Source: Leptolyngbya sp. NIES-2104 (GTDB lineage: Bacteria; Cyanobacteriota; Cyanobacteriia; Leptolyngbyales; Leptolyngbyaceae). From it: a stretch of 64,000 nucleotides of DNA. A program made the position numbers and the translations under genes. Shown one piece after another: positions 46,985 through 54,703 of this stretch; positions within the stretch are counted from its first letter, which is position 1, and every line of letters begins with the position of its first letter. Below the pieces are notes generated by a model. That model ran no database searches. It was not told where the DNA came from and saw nothing but the letters and a program-made list of their open reading frames with translations. The stretch covers positions 3,162,001-3,226,000 of the forward strand of contig NZ_BBWW01000001.1 of NCBI RefSeq assembly GCF_001485215.1. Reading direction: 5' to 3'.

Positions 46985-48061
46985 TTACGATTCAAAATTT
47001 GACAACGCTGAACAGGCTCCACACTTTCCGCAACCTGCCTTAATTTCTGTCGAAGATAAGTTCGATCGCTTTAATAGTTCTCCTACTTGTTCATACAGTG
47101 AAAACATAAAATCTGCTTTGGGTGCGGGATGCCCTTCAAGCGGTGTTCCCATAATCGGCACAAACGGCACGACGAATGGATATACGCCTAAATTAATTAA
47201 GCGATCGCACATTTCCACTAGCGTTTCTAAACTGTCTCCTAGCCCTGCCAGCAAATAAGTACTCACCTGACCCCAACCAAATACTTTTACCGAAGCTTCA
47301 AATGCCCGGTAGTAGTAGTCCAACGGCACCGAAGCTTTTCCTGGCATAATCTTTGAGCGAACAATCGGATCTGCTGCTTCTAAGTGCATTCCTAAGCTAT
47401 CAACTCCTGACGATTTCATGCGATCGAACCATGCAAAATCGTCTGGCGGTTCGCACTGCGCCTGAATCGGTAAATTAACTTTCGCTTTAATCGCGGCTGC
47501 ACATTCTGTGAGATATGCTGCACCTCGATCGCTGATATTCGGTGTTCCGGTGGTCATCACCATATGTTTAACACTATCTAATCGCACTGCCGCTTCCGCC
47601 ACTTCTGCGAGTTGAGCAGGCGTTTTTCGGGCGATCGTTTTTCCAGCCGAAAGCGATTGTCCGATCGCGCAAAATTGACAAGCTGTTTCCGAATCGCTGT
47701 AGCGCATACAGGTTTGTAAAACCGTAGTTGCTAACACGTCGCGGCTATGAAGCAGCGCAATTTTCCAGTAAGGCACACCCTCAGCGGTCTTTAGATTGTA
47801 GAAATTAGGTTGCTGTGGAAAGCTAATCGGCGTGATTGGCTCTCCGTACAGTTCCAGAACCTGTGCGGTCTGATCAATGCCATACGGTGAAGTAGCAGCG
47901 GGTGAGTTAAAGACGGGAACCATGACTGTTGTTCCATCGATCGTGATTGCTTTGTGATCTGACGGTCCTGCGCCTCCTTTTCGTCCCGTTGCGCCAATGT
48001 CCGGATCAATCAGTTTTAACCCTTGGGATTGTAGATCCGCGATTAGCTGTTGTTTATTCAT
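46985..48061 (-). CDS. MSMEG_0568/Sll0785 family radical SAM enzyme (Nit1C cluster)
   Basis: 358 residues. The likely cluster-binding cysteines are Cys118, Cys128 and Cys131 in CMRYSDSETACQFC, a CX9CX2C spacing instead of the canonical CX3CX2C. The radical SAM barrel follows (MVMTTGTP, LGMHLEAADPIV, STYLLAGLGDSLETL). The C-terminus carries CGKCGAC, which could hold an auxiliary cluster. It would generate a 5'-deoxyadenosyl radical for an unknown substrate. Separated from the nitrilase gene by one base, so translation is coupled. Confidence 0.9.
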   Translation of the reverse strand: MNKQQLIADLQSQGLKLIDPDIGATGRKGGAGPSDHKAITIDGTTVMVPVFNSPAATSPYGIDQTAQVLELYGEPITPISFPQQPNFYNLKTAEGVPYWKIALLHSRDVLATTVLQTCMRYSDSETACQFCAIGQSLSAGKTIARKTPAQLAEVAEAAVRLDSVKHMVMTTGTPNISDRGAAYLTECAAAIKAKVNLPIQAQCEPPDDFAWFDRMKSSGVDSLGMHLEAADPIVRSKIMPGKASVPLDYYYRAFEASVKVFGWGQVSTYLLAGLGDSLETLVEMCDRLINLGVYPFVVPFVPIMGTPLEGHPAPKADFMFSLYEQVGELLKRSNLSSTEIKAGCGKCGACSALSNFES

Positions 48062-48062
48062 G

Positions 48063-49043
48063 TTAAGGATCAGAAATGAGCATCGATATCTGTTCTGGCG
48101 ATCGCACTTCTAGATCTTCTTTAAGCACCGTTTGCGGCTCGAAATTTGCCTGCAAATGTAACAGATCCGGGCGGGAATAGTGCCCTACCGAATCCATCAT
48201 GCGCTTGCGTTTTGTGATTAAAGAAAAATCGAGATCCGCGATCGCAATTCCTTCCCCTTCGGTAATCGGTGTACAAAGATGATTGCCTTCAGGCGAGATG
48301 ATAGCAGTGTTGCAACCTCCACTTAGTACTTTCTGAAGCTTCTCATCGGGCGTAATTTGTGTGACTTGTTCTGGAGAGAGCCAACCTGTCGCATTCACCA
48401 CAAAACAACCTGCTTCTAAAGCATGATGGCGAATCGTGACTTCGATTTGATCAGTAAAAATCTGACCGACCATCGAACCTGGAAACTGTGAACAATGAAT
48501 TTGTTCGTGTTGTGCCATCAGTGCAAATCGAGCAAGCGGATTGTAGTGCTCCCAACAGGCTAAAGCTCCGAGCGTTCCGGCAGCCGTCTCGATCGCTTTT
48601 AACCCCGCACCATCTCCTTGCCCCCAAACCATTCGCTCATGGTAGGTTGGCGTGATTTTACGGCGTTTTAGCAACAGAGTTCCATCGGCATCATACACAA
48701 GCTGAGTGTTATAGAGCGATCCATTGTCCCGCTCATTTACACCCACCACGACAACAACGCCATACGATCGAGCAGCCCGACTGATTGCATCTGTAACCGG
48801 ACTCGGAACCGTCACGGCTTCTTCGTACAATCGCATATGCTCCTTACCCATCAGCACCGGAGGCTGAACAAAAGAAAAGTAAGGATAGTACGGAATCACC
48901 GTTTCGGGAAAGACGACTAACTGTGCGCCTTCCTTTGCGGCAGACGCGATCGCAGTTAGAACTTTCTCGGTGGTTCCATTGCGGCTAAACAGTACGGGAC
49001 TGAGTTGAACCGCTGCTGCTCGAACGATTTTGGCATCTGTCAT
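48063..49043 (-). CDS. Nit6803-type nitrilase (Nit1C cluster)
   Basis: 326 residues, carbon-nitrogen hydrolase superfamily. Catalytic triad: Glu47 in [12 protein letters not shown], Lys129 in [12 protein letters not shown], Cys163 in [11 protein letters not shown]. The Synechocystis relative Nit6803 (sll0784) hydrolyses aliphatic and aromatic nitriles to acids and ammonia; Nit1C nitrilases have been linked to growth on cyanide as a nitrogen source (from memory). Second gene of an operon led by an NtcA-type promoter, six bases after the Sll0783-like gene. Confidence 0.93.
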   Translation of the reverse strand: MTDAKIVRAAAVQLSPVLFSRNGTTEKVLTAIASAAKEGAQLVVFPETVIPYYPYFSFVQPPVLMGKEHMRLYEEAVTVPSPVTDAISRAARSYGVVVVVGVNERDNGSLYNTQLVYDADGTLLLKRRKITPTYHERMVWGQGDGAGLKAIETAAGTLGALACWEHYNPLARFALMAQHEQIHCSQFPGSMVGQIFTDQIEVTIRHHALEAGCFVVNATGWLSPEQVTQITPDEKLQKVLSGGCNTAIISPEGNHLCTPITEGEGIAIADLDFSLITKRKRMMDSVGHYSRPDLLHLQANFEPQTVLKEDLEVRSPEQISMLISDP

Positions 49044-49049
49044 TGTGGT

Positions 49050-49532
49050 TTAGAGCGTCCAAGTATCGAGGATAAACGCGCCATCTTTGCGGTGCATCAA
49101 CACTAAGTCCAGCACATCCAGCGGATTGATCGGGCGAATGCCGGGAGTAAGTGACGGTTCACCATGTCCGTACAGGGCTTGGAGTGCAAATCGGCAAGCA
49201 TAGACTTTGCCACCTTCAGACATGAATTTGCTGAGTTGATCATTAAAGTTTTGATGCCCCGGAAAAGCGGAGTCGCCTAGCTTTGGAAAGCCTCGTTGTA
49301 CACCGAGGGTTACACCAGGACCATAAAGCAGAATTGAAGTCTCAAAGCCTTTGCGTAAGAGGCGAGTTGCTTGCAATAGGTTCACAAACCCGATCGAGCC
49401 TTCAAACGCCACCGTGTGAAACGTGACCAGAGCTTTTTCGCCCGGTTCCGCTTTGACATCAGGAAAAACTTTCTCTTCGTAATCAACAAAAAAGTCGCCA
49501 GCTTGATGGGCGGGAGCAGTAATCTCAGGCAT
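49050..49532 (-). CDS. Sll0783/MSMEG_0572 family nitrogen-starvation protein (Nit1C cluster)
   Basis: 160 residues, soluble. Compact alpha/beta protein with [18 protein letters not shown] and [21 protein letters not shown]; it resembles DsrE-like small proteins in pattern, but this is only an impression. In Synechocystis, sll0783 is one of the genes most strongly induced by nitrogen starvation and its loss disturbs polyhydroxybutyrate storage (from memory). First gene of the operon: the ATG follows AAAGGAGA and lies 28 bp from the -10 box of the NtcA-type promoter. Confidence 0.88.
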   Translation of the reverse strand: MPEITAPAHQAGDFFVDYEEKVFPDVKAEPGEKALVTFHTVAFEGSIGFVNLLQATRLLRKGFETSILLYGPGVTLGVQRGFPKLGDSAFPGHQNFNDQLSKFMSEGGKVYACRFALQALYGHGEPSLTPGIRPINPLDVLDLVLMHRKDGAFILDTWTL

Positions 49533-49560
49533 GACGCTCTCCTTTTATGAGTTTGGTGCC

Positions 49561-49603
49561 AGATTAGTTGGGATTGGAAACAATCTTTTGTAATGCTTGA
49601 TAC
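49561..49603 (-). promoter_or_regulatory. NtcA-activated promoter of the Nit1C operon
   Basis: On the minus strand GTATCAAGCATTAC (49590-49603) is an exact GTA-N8-TAC NtcA site. Twenty-three bases further comes TAATCT (49561-49566), matching the TAN3T -10 box. This is the standard class II NtcA layout (site centred near -41.5), in which NtcA with 2-oxoglutarate recruits RNA polymerase when nitrogen is short. Confidence 0.85.
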
Positions 49604-49735
49604 CAAATTTTTAACTCTAACGATAGTACTAGGTAGCGCGATCGATTTCGGTGATTTCACTGCTGAAAGTTAAATGTACCTATTGATTTCAACAGGCGCG
49701 ATCGCGTTTAAAACTACGTCAGCTCGATGAATTCT

Positions 49736-49898
49736 TTCGCTCCGTTGTTTGCTCGCCCCGAAATAGAATTCGGGGCTGACAGTGCGAAGTCCCTTCAGGA
49801 CTGCAAGCCCTGACTTCATGCGTCTTTAGCCCCCTTTAGTGGGCTTCGCACGATTAGCCCCGAATTTCATTCTGGGGCGAGCAAACAACGGAGCGGAA
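49736..49898. mobile_element. MITE-like palindromic element A
   Basis: 163 bp. The left end TTCGCTCCGTTGTTTGCTCG (from 49736) is mirrored by CGAGCAAACAACGGAGCG on the right (ending 49898), with nested hairpins inside (GTGCGAAG/CTTCGCAC; AGCCCCCTTTAGTGGGCT). No coding capacity. Related elements lie at 54471, 56984 and 62209. It ends 18 bp after the stop of the CHAT gene and may also terminate its transcript. Confidence 0.75.
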
Positions 49899-49916
49899 AA
49901 ACTTGTCGAACTGAGG

Positions 49917-52556
49917 TTAAAACCAATTCCCCACCAGGACAAATGCAGACCACAGGCGCGGATGCTGGTTCTGTCGATTCTCTGTTTGTTCAATCAAACG
50001 AACTTGTGCAGCTTGGAGGGCTTCGGCTTTGCTCAATTTACGATCGCTCAGCCCCTCGTAAAACAAATCAACTAGATTAGCAGTGCCTTGATCAGAGATA
50101 AACCAGAGCGAAGCTAACGCGCTCTTTGCACCGGATTGAACCGCTGCACCCGCAAGCCCTAGAATCGATCGACCATCCCCCACGGCTGTTTGACAAGCCG
50201 TTAGTGCTAAAAGCTCAATTTTACTGTCTTCACCAGAGAGATCCCGCAGCATTTTTTCGAGTTCAATCAGCGTCAAGCGCTCTTGACCACCCGTTACCAA
50301 AAACGTGTCTTCTTGCGGATCAGCCCCAAACTGACCATGTGTGGCTAAATGCAGAATCGAATAGCTGCGCTCTTTTAATGCCTTTTTCAGATTGGCTTTT
50401 GTGAAGTTTGAATCTGCAAGCACTCGGCTTCCAGGCAATCGTTGTTGAATACTTTCTGTTTCTCGGTTTGTCGCAGGTAGCTCCGGGTAGAATTTGCCCT
50501 CGATTGTTGCGGATTGACTGGCGCGGAGTGCCAGCGCCGATCGAGGTTCATTTTTGGGTACAGACAAATCGACCAGCGATAAGCTCGGCACTGTTGCGAT
50601 CGCATAGTCCTGAATCAAAAACTTTTTACCATCGTGCAAAGCTGCCATCGGCATACTTCTGAGCAATCCATCCTGAGCAAAGACCAGAGTTTTAACGCCG
50701 TCTGGAATGAGAGGGCGAATGGGTTCGATTAGGGATCGATAAAGCTTTTGGGCATTCGATCGTTTTGGATCAAACGGGGCGAGACTATTGTCTTGGAGTT
50801 GATTCCGAAATTGATTAATCGATTCTGCTAACTCGATCGATGTGATCGGAACGAATCGAGTCTGAGAAGGCTTACCTTTTAGGTTGAGAATAATCACCAG
50901 TTCATTGTTCAGCACAATATGGTTAATCACTGCGGTTTTACCGTCTTGGGTAGCGGTATTGAGGGCAACTTGAACCGCTTTTGCAGTTGCATCTGTACTT
51001 AGATTTTCAGTCGGTCGCGCCGCCGCGAGAATACAGTCATTTCCGAAGTAGTTTTGCAGTTCTGCCAGTCTGAGCGAATCCATTACCCGTAGCACAATTT
51101 CAATATTGTTCGGGTCAGATAATGTATTCGGTTGAGCTTGTTTCAGGCGGGCATCACTGACTGAATTTTTGCTCATGTTCTCTAAGCCGACTCGCAGCGT
51201 GATCAAACTTCGATAGATCGGTTCAATTTCATCGCGGAAGTTGAATTGCAGCTCTCGATTGGCTTCGAGAATGTCACTTCTAATGATTTCTAGCGTCCGA
51301 ATCGATCGTTCATAAGCTGCGATCGCGTTTTGAGTTTGTCCCTGACTTTCTAAAATTCGTCCGAGTTCCCATTCCCAAAGATACAAACTATCTTTAGCTT
51401 CGAGGTCTTGATCGGCGGTTGTAATCGCCTGTTTGATCAAAGGAAGGGCAGCTTCAGGACTGCGATCGCGTTTGTACAATCGTCCGAGTTCTCCGACCGC
51501 AAAAGATTCGGCTCTAAGATCTTTAATAGCTTGAGCCGATCGAATGGCTTCCTTTAACAATGACTCGGTTTGTTGAGGATTTTCTGTGCTCAGTAGTTTA
51601 GCAATGTCGATCGCGGCATACGATCGCACTCGATCAGAACTGACCTGACTCAATAAAGGAATTGCTTTCTGTAGGTAAGGCATCATCATTGCCGTTTCTT
51701 TTCTACGGTGATAAATCGATGCCAAACTCAAGAGCGATCGCAGTTCAGCTTGCGGATTATTTTGGCTGATCTTCAAGCTGTCAGATAGAAACTTAATCGC
51801 CTGCTGCGTGTCGAGTTCTGCTTCGGTTGTCCGTCGTTTTGCTTCTCCTGGATCTCGTGTCCGGGCGGATTCTGCTTGCAGTTCTCGCAAGGCAGCGCGG
51901 CTAGTATGAGCATTACCGAGACTGTTGAGCAATGATAAAAGATGCGTCGCTTGGTTCGTACGGGTTGCCAACTGGTAAGCGGTGGTCAGCGCTCTGATCG
52001 CTTTTTCTGACTCTCCACTTAAGCGATACGCATCTCCTAAACTGCCAAGCGCCGCAATTTGCAGATTCGGATCTGAAGTTTTCTCTGCAAGTTTGACGCT
52101 TCCGCGATCGCTACAACTGTCTTGGTTCATTTCTGGAGCACAAAGAAGCACGATCGCTTGTCGCGCTTGTCCGATGCCGCTATACAACTGAGCTTGTTCG
52201 GTTAATGCTTGACTGAGTTTTGCTGGATCGTTAATTCGTCGGTAAAGCTTGATTGCGTCTTCCCAAGTTTGAATCGCTTTACTACTGTGTTCCTGTTTGG
52301 CGTAAGTTCGGGCAATGTTTTCGGACGCGATCGCAGCATTGATTCGATCGTTCTTCGCTTCATAGCGATCGCGGGCTTGCTGCCAAAACTCGATCGCAGC
52401 CGTATAGTTCTTGGTTTCGTAACTTTCTAAACCTTGCCGCATCAATTGAGCCGGATCAGTTGCCTGTCCTACCATCGGAGTCAGAGCAATGAGACAACTC
52501 AGACAAGCGATCGCGATCCATTTCCGCAAACTCCGATTCCGCCCGAACAGTTTCAT
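49917..52556 (-). CDS. TPR-CHAT domain protein with signal peptide
   Basis: About 879 residues. Signal peptide or anchor at about 10-32 (WIAIACLSCLIALTPMVGQA), TPR repeats over about 35-440, a linker, and a CHAT domain (about 600-879), the caspase-like peptidase fold, with the catalytic His in HLATHGQF (about 738) and Cys in LTACQTA (about 785). In cyanobacteria exported TPR-CHAT proteins are frequent and often stand near two-partner secretion genes; here the TpsB gene is divergent, 157 bp away. A secreted or periplasmic protease or effector is plausible; the substrate is unknown. Two adjacent ATG codons make the exact start uncertain by one residue. Confidence 0.9.
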   Translation of the reverse strand: MKLFGRNRSLRKWIAIACLSCLIALTPMVGQATDPAQLMRQGLESYETKNYTAAIEFWQQARDRYEAKNDRINAAIASENIARTYAKQEHSSKAIQTWEDAIKLYRRINDPAKLSQALTEQAQLYSGIGQARQAIVLLCAPEMNQDSCSDRGSVKLAEKTSDPNLQIAALGSLGDAYRLSGESEKAIRALTTAYQLATRTNQATHLLSLLNSLGNAHTSRAALRELQAESARTRDPGEAKRRTTEAELDTQQAIKFLSDSLKISQNNPQAELRSLLSLASIYHRRKETAMMMPYLQKAIPLLSQVSSDRVRSYAAIDIAKLLSTENPQQTESLLKEAIRSAQAIKDLRAESFAVGELGRLYKRDRSPEAALPLIKQAITTADQDLEAKDSLYLWEWELGRILESQGQTQNAIAAYERSIRTLEIIRSDILEANRELQFNFRDEIEPIYRSLITLRVGLENMSKNSVSDARLKQAQPNTLSDPNNIEIVLRVMDSLRLAELQNYFGNDCILAAARPTENLSTDATAKAVQVALNTATQDGKTAVINHIVLNNELVIILNLKGKPSQTRFVPITSIELAESINQFRNQLQDNSLAPFDPKRSNAQKLYRSLIEPIRPLIPDGVKTLVFAQDGLLRSMPMAALHDGKKFLIQDYAIATVPSLSLVDLSVPKNEPRSALALRASQSATIEGKFYPELPATNRETESIQQRLPGSRVLADSNFTKANLKKALKERSYSILHLATHGQFGADPQEDTFLVTGGQERLTLIELEKMLRDLSGEDSKIELLALTACQTAVGDGRSILGLAGAAVQSGAKSALASLWFISDQGTANLVDLFYEGLSDRKLSKAEALQAAQVRLIEQTENRQNQHPRLWSAFVLVGNWF

Positions 52557-52716
52557 CATTGTTTTTCATCAGCGTTTTGACTGTCACTTTACCGAATTGC
52601 TTTTCCTCTGTCTACTTGTAAAATTTTTTGCGAACTGGGTAATGGTAAATTATTTGTGGGTGAAAAACAGGCTAGACCCAGATGTGATGAGCATTTTATA
52701 GTTTCGGGGTGTAAAA

Positions 52717-54435
52717 ATGCGATGGATTCTATCGAGTTTGCCGTTTGTGGGATTGAGCACGATCGCGCTTTTTCTCTCTCATTCGGTTCAAGCTCAACTC
52801 CCTTCTAATGTGGTGCCCGATGTCGATCGCACTCTACCGAATCCAACTCCGCCGATTCAACCCAGCCCAACACCCACAGCCCCAATCATTACGCCTTCTC
52901 CCGCTCCACCTCAAGAAGCGGCTCCAGCATCGGGGGTGAAATTTCCCGTCAGAGATATCGAGATTCTGGGTGGAACGGTTTTGCAATCAGAAGTGGAGGC
53001 ACTCAAGCGAGAATTTCTGAAAAAATTTGGCTCAGCGGCTGGATTTGAGGACTTGATCGAACTGCGATCGCAAATCACACAACTCTACATTCGCGAAGGC
53101 TATGTCACTTCTGGAGCGTTCTTAGTTAATGGTCAAACCTTTGATCCGAAGGTTCCGAATGTTGTTCGAATTCGGATTGTAGAAGGGATATTAGAGCGAA
53201 TAGAAATCGATGGGCTGCGACGGATTCCTGAAGGCTACATTGTCAGTCGGCTGAATCAGGCGACTCAAACCCCGATCAATCAAGAGCGATTGAGAAATGC
53301 TTTAATTTTGCTGCAACTTGATCCCTTGTTTGCTCAGGTGAATGCAGAACTCACGGCAGGAACCGCTCCGGATCGTTCCATTCTTCGTGTGCGATTGACA
53401 GAAGCTCCAGCATTCCGGGCGGGTGTCGGGTTTGATAACTATCAATCACCGAGCGTGGGAGAACTCCAAGGCACTGCATTTGTGCGACACGAGAACTTAC
53501 TGGGATGGGGCGATCGCATTGTCGCAGAATTTGGACGCACCGGAGGGCTTTCGCTGTATGACATTAATTATGCAGTGCCGCTAAGTCCAACCAATACGAC
53601 TCTAAATCTACGCTACAGCAACAATCGCAGCGTGATCACAGAAGCGCCGTTCGATGATCTGGGGATTCGGAGCAGAGCCGAAACGATCTCAGCAGGAATT
53701 CGTCAGCCGATCGTGCGATCGCCTCAAGTGGAAGTGGGCTTAGGGGTGAGTCTGGATTTGCGGCGGAGTCGAACCTTTTTGCTCGATGACATTCCGTTTT
53801 CGTTTTCTGAAGGACCCGAAGACGGTCGATCGAATGTGACCGCCATTCGATTTTTTCAAGATTGGATTGATCGGACTCTGCCGAATCGAGTCATTGCGGC
53901 TCGATCGCAGTTTAGTTTTGGGATCGATGCGATCAATGCAACCGTGAACGATTCTGGAACCGATGCCAAGTTCTTTAGCTGGCTGGGACAGGTTCAATGG
54001 GTGCAGCGACTTGCCAATCAGCCGAATAGCCCGGTGCTACTGGCTCGATTGAATGCTCAATTAACGCCCGATTCTCTGTTATCGCTAGAACGATTTAGCA
54101 TCGGGGGTGTGGATTCGCTCAGAGGCTATCGGCAGAATGAGATTGTGACTGATAATGGTGTGACTGGATTAGTGGAAGTGCGAATTCCAGTGAGTCGAAA
54201 TCCATCGATCGTGCAACTCCAGCCATTTTTAGAATTTGGAACCGGATGGAATAATCGAACTGATAATCCTGATCCGCAATGGTTAGCGAGTTTGGGATTG
54301 GGGGTTCAATGGCAAATTACACCGAGCGTATTGCTGCGGGTTGACTATGGTGTGCCGCTGATCCAAGTGCAAGATGAACGCAACGCGATTCAGGACAGAG
54401 GCTTTTATTTCTCGATTCGCTACAACCCTTTTTAG
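52717..54435 (+). CDS. TpsB-type outer-membrane transporter (ShlB/FhaC/HecB family)
   Basis: 572 residues. Signal peptide about 1-26 (ending SHSVQA), a Pro-rich linker (about 35-68), two POTRA domains (about 75-230; FPVRDIEILGGTVL begins the first), then a 16-strand type barrel with the conserved loop-6 motif RGYRQNE near 468-474 and the C-terminal FYFSIRYNPF. TpsB proteins thread large TpsA adhesins or cytolysins across the outer membrane. No TpsA gene is in the window, so the cargo is encoded elsewhere or it serves the divergent CHAT protein (inference). Confidence 0.92.
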   Translation: MRWILSSLPFVGLSTIALFLSHSVQAQLPSNVVPDVDRTLPNPTPPIQPSPTPTAPIITPSPAPPQEAAPASGVKFPVRDIEILGGTVLQSEVEALKREFLKKFGSAAGFEDLIELRSQITQLYIREGYVTSGAFLVNGQTFDPKVPNVVRIRIVEGILERIEIDGLRRIPEGYIVSRLNQATQTPINQERLRNALILLQLDPLFAQVNAELTAGTAPDRSILRVRLTEAPAFRAGVGFDNYQSPSVGELQGTAFVRHENLLGWGDRIVAEFGRTGGLSLYDINYAVPLSPTNTTLNLRYSNNRSVITEAPFDDLGIRSRAETISAGIRQPIVRSPQVEVGLGVSLDLRRSRTFLLDDIPFSFSEGPEDGRSNVTAIRFFQDWIDRTLPNRVIAARSQFSFGIDAINATVNDSGTDAKFFSWLGQVQWVQRLANQPNSPVLLARLNAQLTPDSLLSLERFSIGGVDSLRGYRQNEIVTDNGVTGLVEVRIPVSRNPSIVQLQPFLEFGTGWNNRTDNPDPQWLASLGLGVQWQITPSVLLRVDYGVPLIQVQDERNAIQDRGFYFSIRYNPF

Positions 54436-54470
54436 GAGGTGCTTTGAAAGTGGCTCACTTGGTTCATTCC

Positions 54471-54594
54471 CGCCCTGAAATGAATTTCGGGCTAATCGAC
54501 GAAAGTCTACTTTAGTAGACTCCGAACTTATTGCAATATTCTTAGTCCATTGAAATGGACTTGCGCCGATTAGTCCGAAATTCATTTCAGGGCG
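54471..54594. mobile_element. MITE-like palindromic element B
   Basis: 124 bp. The 28-base ends (54471-54498, starting CGCCCTGAAATGAATTTCGG; and 54567-54594) are reverse complements with one mismatch. Inside are two smaller hairpins (AGTCTACTTTAGTAGACT and GTCCATTGAAATGGAC). Its right end, continuing GGCGAG and CGGAGCG, resembles element A. Confidence 0.8.
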
Positions 54595-54703
54595 AGGTGC
54601 AATCGGAGCGAAGAGGCTTTACACACACTCTAGTCCTCGATCGTCACCGTTTCCACGCGGGAGGGTACTCTGGAGGTGAACTTCACCCCTTCATCGTGTC
54701 TTC

